Shown here piece after piece: positions 18,955 through 27,234 of a DNA stretch of 64,000 nucleotides (its first letter is position 1; the number at the start of each line of letters is the position of its first letter). This DNA is from Desulfofundulus kuznetsovii DSM 6115 (GTDB lineage Bacteria; Bacillota; Desulfotomaculia; Desulfotomaculales; Desulfovirgulaceae): NCBI RefSeq assembly GCF_000214705.1, contig NC_015573.1:3231001-3295000 (forward strand). The letters are read 5' to 3'. Under the pieces are notes generated by a model. It had not been told where the DNA came from. It saw only the letters and a list, made by a program, of their open reading frames with translations, and made no database searches. Made by a program: the position numbers and the translations under genes.

Positions 18955-20337
18955 TCACCAGCTCACAATACTAAACAACAGGGGCCAGTATATGTAATAA
19001 GCTAAGATCGATATTATAATTGTCGTTACAGTAGATATACAAGACAAAGAAACAAATTCTCTAAATTTAAAGTGATAAGCGTTATTGAGCATAAGCAGAC
19101 TCGGGGATTGGGCAGGCAATACGCTAATTCCAGCTGCTATTATTGTGGTAACCAATCCAAAATAATAGGGATTAAGCCCCATCGCTCCAGTTATAGGGTA
19201 AACAATAGGAAGAGATAAAGTTAAAAAAGTAACCGGGCTTACAAAAAATACGCGTACAAAGCAAAGCAAAAGCAACATGCTCAGAAAACTCAACCCGGGA
19301 GAACTCAGGCCAATTGCCGAAAATTTAGTAATAAAGACACCGGTCATCCACTCCCCAACACCGTGGGTTTTTATTAAATTTCCCAACGAAAACGCTGTTC
19401 CCAAAAGGATTAGAGTATCCCAGTCGACAGCATTTAAATCTCTTTTTTGGATAATTTCAACCCCCGGCAGGGCCAATAATATCACCCCTGTGAGGGCCAC
19501 AATAACGGGATTAATTCCTGTCAAGGGCTCGGTAACCCAAAAAATAATCATCAGCAGGACAACCCCAGCAGCTATTTTCTCTTGGAAACTGAGCTTTTTG
19601 TTAAAATTAAGCTCATAACCGGATGCAATTTTCTCACTAGCCACTTCTTTCCCCCTAAATAAAAGGGGGAGCATGAGGGTACACAAGAAAATCATCAGCC
19701 AGGCCAGAGGGAGCATAAGCAATAACCACAAAAACCAGGTAATATTCCTGGTCATTAAATCACTTAACATCTCAGCCGCCATAATTGTGTTCACGCCACC
19801 CGTCATAAAGGCTAAGCTTGCCACTGAACTCGTTCCGCCAATCAGTAAAACTGTTGACCGGACAAACCATCCGTTTAGACTAAAGCCGTTTTGTAAAGAC
19901 AGTTCCTTGATTACCGGCTCGATCAATCTCGTTCTCACTGCAGCCGAAGGAATCAAAAGAGGCATCAGTAAAGAAACCCCCATACAAAACAATCGCGAGA
20001 GCAGGATGCTGCGGCAAAACCTTGCCCAACGCATTACGAAATAATTTATTAACCCCTGGCGGGCAAAAGATATGCCAATTAAAGTCACACTTAAAAGAAA
20101 AAACAATTCCTGGCTGGCAAAACCTGAAAATACTTCCTCCATGCTATCAACTTTGCTCCCAGTGGCCATTAAAACCAGTACCAGCATCGATCCATAAATA
20201 CCAGGTATCACCAGAGTGTTCCACATTATGACAGCCATGAGCAGTATTAAAAGAACGGCTTCCCTATCGGGTAATAGTTTTAGTGGGACTATAGACAGTC
20301 CCACTAAAATTACTAATAAAAGAGTTTTTTTCTTCAT
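18955..20337 (-). CDS. SLC13/DASS-type anion permease
   Basis: A 460-residue polytopic protein with about 11-12 membrane segments and the SLC13-like inverted repeat: helix-hairpin segments near GGTSSVASLAFMTGGVN in the first half and around VLPAQSPSLLMLNNAYH in the second. The family moves di- and tricarboxylates, often with sodium. It is only 20 bases upstream of the flavoprotein, so the operon carries a second transporter besides TctABC, perhaps for product export. Its overall plan resembles the permease at 32.3 kb. Confidence 0.82.
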   Translation of the reverse strand: MKKKTLLLVILVGLSIVPLKLLPDREAVLLILLMAVIMWNTLVIPGIYGSMLVLVLMATGSKVDSMEEVFSGFASQELFFLLSVTLIGISFARQGLINYFVMRWARFCRSILLSRLFCMGVSLLMPLLIPSAAVRTRLIEPVIKELSLQNGFSLNGWFVRSTVLLIGGTSSVASLAFMTGGVNTIMAAEMLSDLMTRNITWFLWLLLMLPLAWLMIFLCTLMLPLLFRGKEVASEKIASGYELNFNKKLSFQEKIAAGVVLLMIIFWVTEPLTGINPVIVALTGVILLALPGVEIIQKRDLNAVDWDTLILLGTAFSLGNLIKTHGVGEWMTGVFITKFSAIGLSSPGLSFLSMLLLLCFVRVFFVSPVTFLTLSLPIVYPITGAMGLNPYYFGLVTTIIAAGISVLPAQSPSLLMLNNAYHFKFREFVSLSCISTVTTIIISILAYYIYWPLLFSIVSW

Positions 20338-20365
20338 AATCCTTTAGCCCCAACTTCAAAGGTTT

Positions 20366-21742
20366 TTAATGATGGCTTTTTTGAGGAACGACGCGTAATA
20401 ATTCAGTTAACGGTTCTATGTTTGGCATTTGCTCTATTTCTTTAACCAGTTGCTTAATCTTATTCCCTGTTTCTTCGCCCACTAGAGGGTTAACCAGAGT
20501 AGCAAATTTATCTTCCAGTTCCTCAAGGGTTAATGGGTTTTCCGGCTCTCCCTTGGGCAGTTCCAGACTGTTTTCAAAAATGCTGCCGTCATCCATTTCC
20601 AGCTTAACCCGGCAACCCCTGCCCATGTAACCATATGATTCTTCATCGGGTAACATTTTAATTCGCCTGGCAAGGTTGAGTATTTCCTGGTTGTCCCAGT
20701 TCACCTTGAAATCTTCCACGTTAAGATGCTTTTTACCAGTAACCATAGCCAGCGCCACGGAATAAGGGGTGCTGCCCTGAGCCGCATGAAGGGTTTCGGG
20801 TTCGTTAATATTTGACTGGCGTATGGCTAAAGGAGATGTCCAAATAGTAACAGATTTTACAGTAGCAGGCGAAATAGGCCCGGTAATCATTTCCGCCACC
20901 GCATCGATAGGCCCGTGCGCATAACGGCAGGCAGCATGTGGTTTAAAGCCTACCTCCATGATTTTAAGCGGCCCCCCGAAACCCATTGTGATTTGTTCCA
21001 GTTTAACCTCATCGCTATAAGCCCGGCAAAAACCTTCCCTTCCTTCCAGGATATTAACCGGCCCGGTAAAGCCCCCCTGGGCCAGCAAACCAGCCAGAAT
21101 TCCGTTGAAGGCTGCTTTTCCGGCGTTAAACCCCTTAATCATCGACGGGTGATCAAGAAAAGCTGTGAGCCCCGCGCTCTGGGTACCGGCGATACCAAAA
21201 GCGCTCGCTGTTTTCCAGTGGTCCAGCTTGAGCAACTTGGCGGTGACAGCAGCAGCGCCAAAGGCCCCGATGGTCCCGGTGCTATGGTAGCCCCGGTTCC
21301 GGTGACCGGGGTTGACAGCCAGCCCAATGCGAACCATAGCTTCGTAACCGCAAATCAGTGCCAATAAAAAGTCCTTCCCCGAAGCCTGGCAATGTTCTGC
21401 CACAGCAAGGGCCGCCGGTACCAGCACCGATCCAGCCTTAACCAGCGCATCACGGTGAGCATCATCCATTTCAATTGCGTGTGCCATATTGCCGTTTGCC
21501 AGGCCGGCAAGGGGTGCCCATGTTTTGACGGGGCTAGTGATAACCGTCGACCTGCCAACCATTTGCAGCTCCCCAACCATTTTTAGCAGTATTTGGCTGC
21601 CAGGCTCTTGAGAACCGTGTATCTGGTTCCCAATCCCGTCCAGAACATGCATTTTTGCTTTTGCAACAACTTCACCATTCAGGTCTTCATAAGTCAAGTT
21701 GACCAAAAAATTTGCCAGTTCAAGTGTTACTCCTTGAGACAT
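20366..21742 (-). CDS. MmgE/PrpD family protein
   Basis: A 458-residue member of the MmgE/PrpD family, which includes 2-methylcitrate dehydratase, cis-aconitate decarboxylase and iminodisuccinate epimerase. Family marks: an all-helical first domain with HAIEMDDAHRDALVKAGS, GYEAMVRIGLAVNPGHRNRGYHSTGTIGAFGAAA and FKPHAACRYAHGPIDA. It has no metal or flavin motif, as expected. It lies between TctA and the anion permease with gaps of 21-28 bases, so the substrate is probably a di/tricarboxylate brought in by TctABC. Confidence 0.9.
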   Translation of the reverse strand: MSQGVTLELANFLVNLTYEDLNGEVVAKAKMHVLDGIGNQIHGSQEPGSQILLKMVGELQMVGRSTVITSPVKTWAPLAGLANGNMAHAIEMDDAHRDALVKAGSVLVPAALAVAEHCQASGKDFLLALICGYEAMVRIGLAVNPGHRNRGYHSTGTIGAFGAAAVTAKLLKLDHWKTASAFGIAGTQSAGLTAFLDHPSMIKGFNAGKAAFNGILAGLLAQGGFTGPVNILEGREGFCRAYSDEVKLEQITMGFGGPLKIMEVGFKPHAACRYAHGPIDAVAEMITGPISPATVKSVTIWTSPLAIRQSNINEPETLHAAQGSTPYSVALAMVTGKKHLNVEDFKVNWDNQEILNLARRIKMLPDEESYGYMGRGCRVKLEMDDGSIFENSLELPKGEPENPLTLEELEDKFATLVNPLVGEETGNKIKQLVKEIEQMPNIEPLTELLRVVPQKSHH

Positions 21743-21763
21743 TTCAGTTTTTAAACCTCCCCT

Positions 21764-23260
21764 TTACGCTTTCTCTGCTTTTACCTTGCGGAATTCCTGA
21801 TATAAACCGCCCAGGAAAATCAAAACATTGATAATGATCAAAACAACAGTGATTGGTTGTCCAAAAAAGTAGCCCCACGTGGAACCATGAACACTTCCCA
21901 GTTCTATCGCCCGGCGGTATCCCTCTTCGGCAATAGGCCCGAGGATGACTCCCAGCACAATGGGCGGGATCGGAAAGCCGTATTTCAAAGCAACGTAGCC
22001 CAACAACCCGAAAACAATCATGACCCATACATCAAACAAGTTGTTTTTTACGGAATAAGAACCAATGGTGGAAAGAACCAGCACCGTAGCGATAATGTAG
22101 TTGTAAGGCAGCTTCAAGATAAAAGGGCTGTATTTGGCCGTCAGCAGGCCAACCAGGCACATCAAAATTGTGGTCACCAGCATGCCAATCATAAAGCCGT
22201 AGGCAATATCGGCGTGCTCCGTAAACAGCCTGGGTCCCGGAATCAGCCCGTGAAGGGTTAGGCCACCAAAAAGAACTGCCGCGCTGGCCGAACCGGGAAT
22301 ACCGAGGGATAATAGCGGCACCAGCGAACCACCCACCATGGCATTGTTGGCTGACTCGGATGCAATAACTCCTTCCAGAGCGCCTCTCCCAAATTTTTCC
22401 GGATTCTTGGAGCTCTGCTTGGCCAGAGTGTAGGAGAGAAACGAGGCGATGGAACCCCCCGCCCCCGGCAATATGCCGACAACTGTTCCAATAGCTGAAG
22501 AGCGGAGCACCAGAAACGGCCGTTTAAGTACAAATTTTAATACCTGAAGGTATGGCGTGGGCTTTTGTTCGTTAATGATTACTTCCCCCCGCTTCTTGCT
22601 CATCAAGACAAGCATTTGCGAGATGGAAAATAGTCCAATTAAAGCCGGCACCACGCCAATACCACTTAAAAGGTTGGGGCTGTTAAATGAGAAGCGGGGA
22701 TAGCCGGATATAGGATCCATGCCAACCGTGCTGACCAGAATCCCGAAGGCGGCCCCCAGAAGGCCCTTAATGATGTTCTTACCACTTAAGCTGGAAACAA
22801 GGGCCAGGCCCATTATAGAAATCCAGAACATCTCCGCGGGGCCGAACTTTAACGACAGCTGGGCCAACAAGGGAGTAAAAAAAAGCAAAATAATTACCCC
22901 TATAATGCCACCTAGAGTCGAAGCGGTAATGGAAGCATAAAGGGCTTTATTACCCTCACCCTGCCGGGCCAAAGGGTAACCATCAAAGGACGTACAGGCC
23001 GCGGCAGCGGTACCGGGCGTGTTTAAAAGAATAGCCGAGATTGAACCGCCGTACTCAGCACCCATATAAATGGAACTGAGCAAAAGAAGTCCGGAAACAG
23101 GGTCCATACCCATGGTAACGGGGATAAAAAGGGCCATCCCGATGGGTGGCGTCAGCCCTGGTAGGGAGCCAACAACAATGCCGACACATACTCCTAACAG
23201 CATAGATATCAAGGTTTGGAATTGGAAAATGGCTTCAAAAGTAGAATAAATATGCTCCAC
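21764..23260 (-). CDS. Tripartite tricarboxylate transporter, large permease TctA
   Basis: A 498-residue permease with about 12 membrane segments and the TctA signatures GSLPGLTPPIGMALFIPVT, YGGSISAILLNTPGTAAA, GILPGAGGSIASFLSYTLAK and GIPGSASAAVLFGGLTLHG. It forms the channel with TctB and receives substrate from the periplasmic-type binding protein TctC. Ends 21 bases before the PrpD-family gene. Confidence 0.95.
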   Translation of the reverse strand: MEHIYSTFEAIFQFQTLISMLLGVCVGIVVGSLPGLTPPIGMALFIPVTMGMDPVSGLLLLSSIYMGAEYGGSISAILLNTPGTAAAACTSFDGYPLARQGEGNKALYASITASTLGGIIGVIILLFFTPLLAQLSLKFGPAEMFWISIMGLALVSSLSGKNIIKGLLGAAFGILVSTVGMDPISGYPRFSFNSPNLLSGIGVVPALIGLFSISQMLVLMSKKRGEVIINEQKPTPYLQVLKFVLKRPFLVLRSSAIGTVVGILPGAGGSIASFLSYTLAKQSSKNPEKFGRGALEGVIASESANNAMVGGSLVPLLSLGIPGSASAAVLFGGLTLHGLIPGPRLFTEHADIAYGFMIGMLVTTILMCLVGLLTAKYSPFILKLPYNYIIATVLVLSTIGSYSVKNNLFDVWVMIVFGLLGYVALKYGFPIPPIVLGVILGPIAEEGYRRAIELGSVHGSTWGYFFGQPITVVLIIINVLIFLGGLYQEFRKVKAEKA

Positions 23261-23377
23261 TAATTACCACTCCCTGTTGGCATAAGATGTCAACATCAGG
23301 TGTAACTGCCTGGCTTGTACGGGCGGCGGCCAACTTTGCCGCCGTCCGTACACCCGTTAAAAGGTTGTGTGTGGTTG

Positions 23378-24397
23378 TTATTTATCTCCTTTTTTGAAAC
23401 TCTCGATTATCCAGCCGATATCTTTTTCTAGATCGCTCCTGAACTTGGTAGCCTCATTCATGGTCATATAGGTAACCGGCAGGCCCAACTTGTTCATTTC
23501 TTCAACAAAGGCCGGATCGGCAGCCATAGCTCCAAATGCTTTATCTAAATGCTCTTTAACTTCCTGTGGAGTACCCTTGGGAACGGAAATTTCCCGCGTT
23601 ATATAGTTAACCACATTGTAACCCTTCTCTTTAAGTGTTGGCACATCGGGAGCCAGTTTAAAGCGCTCATCTGCAGCTACAGCCAGCGGACGCAAATTAT
23701 CTGCCTGCTGCACCGCCCACATGGCGTTGGCGATCATAACGTCAACCTTGCCGCCCAAAACATCCTTCAATGCTTCAGAACCGCCCTTGTAAACTATACG
23801 CTTAACCTTGATACCTAGCTCTTTCTCTAACTGCAGGGTAAAGATGTGGTCGACGCCAAAATTACCGTTATTGGTTACGGTTAATTTTCCAGGGTTTTGC
23901 TTGGCATACGCAATCAGGTCTTCCAGTGTTTTAAACTGGCTGTCTTTACGGACAAATATGGCGCTGGGCAGGCGGCTCATAACGGCTATGGGTTCAAGAT
24001 CATCCGGTTGATAACCCGACATTCCTTCCTTTCTCAACCTGGGCTGCACCAGGGTAGTAGGGCTAACTGTAGCTGCCAGGGTATAGCCGTCGGGCTTGGA
24101 TTTGGCCGCCTCGTTCCAGCCGATTTCGCCGCTGGCTCCGTCCTTGTTAACCACGGCCATTGGTGCCCCAACGTACTTCTCACTGTATTTAGCCACTACG
24201 CGGGCAAAGGAATCAACTCCTCCTCCCGGGGCGAACGGCACGATGATGGTAATCGTACCCTTTGGATAGCCGATGCCCGGCTTTGTTCCCTCTGATTGTT
24301 TGGCATTGCCCTTGCAGCCTGTAACGATCGCAGTTAAGGCCATGGCCGCAGTTAAAAGCAGGGCCAGGGCTCTAAATTTTATTTTTTTCATTTCCAA
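23378..24397 (-). CDS. Tripartite tricarboxylate transporter substrate-binding lipoprotein TctC (Bug family)
   Basis: A 339-residue binding protein with a lipoprotein signal (LLLTAAMALTAIVTGCKG) and the Bug-family blocks YPKGTITIIVPFAPGGGVDSFARVV, VVNKDGASGEIGWNEAA, VTNNGNFGVDHIFT and KVDVMIANAMWAVQQADNLRPLAV. It determines substrate choice for the TctABC system; carboxylated acids are the usual ligands. Followed by a ~117-base gap before tctA. Confidence 0.93.
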   Translation of the reverse strand: MEMKKIKFRALALLLTAAMALTAIVTGCKGNAKQSEGTKPGIGYPKGTITIIVPFAPGGGVDSFARVVAKYSEKYVGAPMAVVNKDGASGEIGWNEAAKSKPDGYTLAATVSPTTLVQPRLRKEGMSGYQPDDLEPIAVMSRLPSAIFVRKDSQFKTLEDLIAYAKQNPGKLTVTNNGNFGVDHIFTLQLEKELGIKVKRIVYKGGSEALKDVLGGKVDVMIANAMWAVQQADNLRPLAVAADERFKLAPDVPTLKEKGYNVVNYITREISVPKGTPQEVKEHLDKAFGAMAADPAFVEEMNKLGLPVTYMTMNEATKFRSDLEKDIGWIIESFKKGDK

Positions 24398-24450
24398 CCA
24401 ACCTCCTCAATCTGGTATAGTAGCGTACCCCTGGGGCCTGACCACCGGCG

Positions 24451-24918
24451 TCATACAAACAAGCCCGTTGGGGTTGGTACCTGTACCCCCACCCGGAAAA
24501 TAAGGTACAGGAGAACGGTAATTACCAGACCATAACCCGCGCACTTAAGCAAGTATCCTGGCTGGCAACCCTTCCCTTCCAGATACAATACCAGAATTAG
24601 CCAGAATAGCCCCAGGGTCAGGAAAAACCCAACAACAGGGATGACTGCTATACTTATTACCCACAGACAAACAGCCGGAATTATTTTAACCCACTGACCG
24701 GAAGATGCGCTCTGTTCACCCTGCTTTGCCTCTCCAGTTGAAAAAACTTTGGAAATAGCCTTAATGATTAAGGTAGCCGAAAGAAACAGAATAATATAAG
24801 CCATCAACCGGGGCAATAGACTTGCCTCTGGCGGGTAGGTGGATGTTTCGTAAAAAACCCAGGCGCTTAATAAAATCAGGCCGATGGAAGGTATAATATC
24901 TTCCCTCGCTTTGGACAT
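24451..24918 (-). CDS. Tripartite tricarboxylate transporter, small permease TctB
   Basis: A 155-residue protein with four membrane segments, the DUF1468/TctB layout. It opens the operon, with GGAGGGGGGATTT before the ATG and a sigma-54 promoter about 150 bases upstream. The order B-C-A is common for this transporter. Confidence 0.88.
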   Translation of the reverse strand: MSKAREDIIPSIGLILLSAWVFYETSTYPPEASLLPRLMAYIILFLSATLIIKAISKVFSTGEAKQGEQSASSGQWVKIIPAVCLWVISIAVIPVVGFFLTLGLFWLILVLYLEGKGCQPGYLLKCAGYGLVITVLLYLIFRVGVQVPTPTGLFV

Positions 24919-25075
24919 AAATCCCCCCTCCTTCTTTAAATTTTTCTTACCGCAAAAAAGAACAACCAGCTTCCACCTCCCTAATTTCGATATTATAACC
25001 TTGGCCGTCCCAGGATAAGGCCATATGGGTTACCCTTCTAAATCACGGCTAATAACTTTTTATTTTATTTGTGCT

Positions 25076-25092
25076 TGCAAAAACAATACCAA
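25076..25092 (-). promoter_or_regulatory. Sigma-54 (-24/-12) promoter of the tct operon
   Basis: On the minus strand TTGGTATTGTTTTTGCA fits the YTGGYAYRNNNNTTGCW consensus at every position but one, with GG and GC spaced exactly 12 bases apart. The predicted start is near 25066, about 150 bases before tctB. The divergently encoded sigma-54 activator makes this assignment strong. Confidence 0.8.
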
Positions 25093-25205
25093 AATCATAA
25101 GCCTTAGTTCCTCTCTAGATCTATGTGGATAAACATTTATTCCTAATCCTTTTTAGAGTGCCGTTCATCAAAGCGAAAAGGCCTTTATCAGGAAGAATGC
25201 CTGTG

Positions 25206-25233
25206 TTAACCCTGTCAGGCAAGGGCAGGTTAA
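25206..25233. promoter_or_regulatory. Candidate enhancer site for the sigma-54 activator
   Basis: TTAACCCTG and CAGGTTAA form an inverted repeat (one base missing in the right arm) about 115 bases upstream of the sigma-54 promoter, the usual distance for an upstream activator sequence bound by a Fis-type HTH dimer. Inference from position and symmetry only. Confidence 0.35.
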
Positions 25234-25560
25234 GAGATTAATTTTTAAAATAACAAAAATTAAAATTTCATTTTTATTAAATTAAAAAAGGATTTTAAAA
25301 GAAATTATTGAAATTTACTATTTGGGGAAATAAGAGTAACCTGCAAAATTAATGCAATAGATAGTAACAAATGGTAATAAAAGTTTCGACTGGGAGTTCC
25401 AACCCTCGTTATTCCATGCCAGGAAATAACTAATTATTATGGGAACAGTAACCACTTAATTAATAAAATTAGTGCGCCACTCTGCCACGACACTCTACTT
25501 TCTGGCCAGCGACTTTGGGACACCGGAATTTATAATCGAAGCTAAGGAGGGGGGTTAAAT

Positions 25561-27234
25561 ATGGATTCTTCCCAGTATAACATATTGGATTTCATTAAAT
25601 TACCCATCCTTATTATCGATAACCAGAAAAAAATCCTTTTTGCCAACCGGGAAATGAAAAAGCTATTTCCAGAAAAAGTGATAGCGTCAGGAATCGATTG
25701 CCATGAGATTCTAATATCTAATACAAATATTAATCAGGTTTATCAAAATAAAAAAGACTTATTGGGAGTTACTGAACGAATTAACAACCGGGATTACCTG
25801 GTAGATTACAGCCCCTATCTTGACGAGCAGGGGGAAATTGCCGGTATTCTGATGGTTATTCATACGAAACAGTGGATAGAGAAAGACTGGATAATGGCTG
25901 CTCTAGACGCTATTCCTGATGCCATTTTACTTTGTGACGAAACATTAACCGTAAGATATATTAATCCTGCCTATACCAGGTTAAAGGGGTTACGGTGGGA
26001 GGAAATTGTGGGGAGAAAAATTAATGAAGTGCGCTCGGGAAAACTAATTCCGGCCGTAATTAATTCGGGTATTCCTATAAATAACTTATACAGGGATATT
26101 GATAACGTTCCCTTTATAGTTAATATCATACCGATTATAAAAGAAAATAAAATTATCGGTGGAATTTCCATTTCTAAGGATCTGGAACAGGTCAAAGAGA
26201 TGATTAATTCTTGTAATCACCCGATTGTTACTTTAAAGGACGGCAAAAGTAAAAATAATGAAAATGGCGATGCATTTAAAGATATAATTGGCGAAAGTTT
26301 ACCTTTAATTCACACGCTGGAAAAAGCAAAAATAGCAGCGAAAGTGGACTCCAATGTTTTAATCTTGGGTGAAAGCGGCACGGGAAAAGAGCTGATTGCC
26401 CGCGCCATTCATAACGGCGGTAAACGTAAAGGGGGGTTTTTTGTAGCCATTAACTGCGCGGCCATTCCTCAAAACCTGATGGAAAGTGAACTCTTTGGCT
26501 ACGAAGGGGGGGCTTTTACAGGAGCTACCAAAAAAGCTAAAATTGGTTTGTTCGAACTGGCCAACCGAGGAACAATTTTTCTGGATGAAATTGGTGAGAT
26601 GAGCCTGCCCATGCAAAGCAAGCTTTTACGCGTACTAGAAACCAAAACCATCCGCCGGGTCGGCGGGCTTCAAGAAATCCCGGTCAATGTCAGGGTTATT
26701 GCCGCCACCAACCGTAATCTGGAAGCCATGATTGCCCAGGGCGAGTTCCGGGAAGATTTATATTACCGTTTGAACGTTTTCCCCATCCGGGTCCCGCCTT
26801 TACGGGAACGTGTTAATGATATCCCCCTCCTCGCCCGGCACTTCATCCAGAAATTATCAACCTCGTTAAAGAAAAAAGTAACCTTATCGGAAGCCTCTTT
26901 GAATTTATTACTAAGCTATGACTGGCCGGGCAATGTTCGGGAGCTGGAAAACGCTCTGGAATATGCTGTTAATATGACCAACTCTCCCTTGATTGAGCCG
27001 GAACACTTTCCTCCAGCTATTTTACAAAAGCAGGGCGGCTTAACGGATCAAATTAATAAAGATAAAGATAATCATCAACTTTTTTCGCTGGCCTCCCTGG
27101 AAAAGCAGGCCATCCAAGCGGCAATTAAACATTTCGGCACCTCCACAGAAGGCAAAAGAAAGGCTGCCGGCGCTCTAGGCATATCCTTAACAACTCTTTA
27201 TAAAAAATTAAAAGATTACCAAATCGATTTATAA
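25561..27234 (+). CDS. PAS-PAS sigma-54-dependent transcriptional activator
   Basis: A 557-residue enhancer-binding protein. Residues 5-100 and 115-225 are PAS-type sensor domains, residues about 240-470 the AAA+ domain with Walker A GESGTGKE, the sigma-54 contact loop GAFTGA, Walker B GTIFLDEIGEM and the arginine region FREDLYYRLNVFPI. The C-terminus is a Fis-type helix-turn-helix (KRKAAGALGISLTTLYKKL). It has GGAGG before its ATG and is divergent from the tctB operon, which carries the matching sigma-54 promoter, so it very likely senses the substrate or a pathway intermediate. Its last ~36 codons are overlapped on the other strand by a TnpB reading frame. Confidence 0.95.
   Translation: MDSSQYNILDFIKLPILIIDNQKKILFANREMKKLFPEKVIASGIDCHEILISNTNINQVYQNKKDLLGVTERINNRDYLVDYSPYLDEQGEIAGILMVIHTKQWIEKDWIMAALDAIPDAILLCDETLTVRYINPAYTRLKGLRWEEIVGRKINEVRSGKLIPAVINSGIPINNLYRDIDNVPFIVNIIPIIKENKIIGGISISKDLEQVKEMINSCNHPIVTLKDGKSKNNENGDAFKDIIGESLPLIHTLEKAKIAAKVDSNVLILGESGTGKELIARAIHNGGKRKGGFFVAINCAAIPQNLMESELFGYEGGAFTGATKKAKIGLFELANRGTIFLDEIGEMSLPMQSKLLRVLETKTIRRVGGLQEIPVNVRVIAATNRNLEAMIAQGEFREDLYYRLNVFPIRVPPLRERVNDIPLLARHFIQKLSTSLKKKVTLSEASLNLLLSYDWPGNVRELENALEYAVNMTNSPLIEPEHFPPAILQKQGGLTDQINKDKDNHQLFSLASLEKQAIQAAIKHFGTSTEGKRKAAGALGISLTTLYKKLKDYQIDL

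Larger units (their letters stand above)
24919..25560. other. 642-base divergent regulatory region
   Basis: This gap separates tctB (leftward) from the sigma-54 activator gene (rightward). It is much more AT-rich than its surroundings. It contains the sigma-54 promoter and an inverted repeat listed separately, plus a short palindrome TTCC-ATGCCA-GGAA near 25413-25426. No gene is visible in it. Confidence 0.7.
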
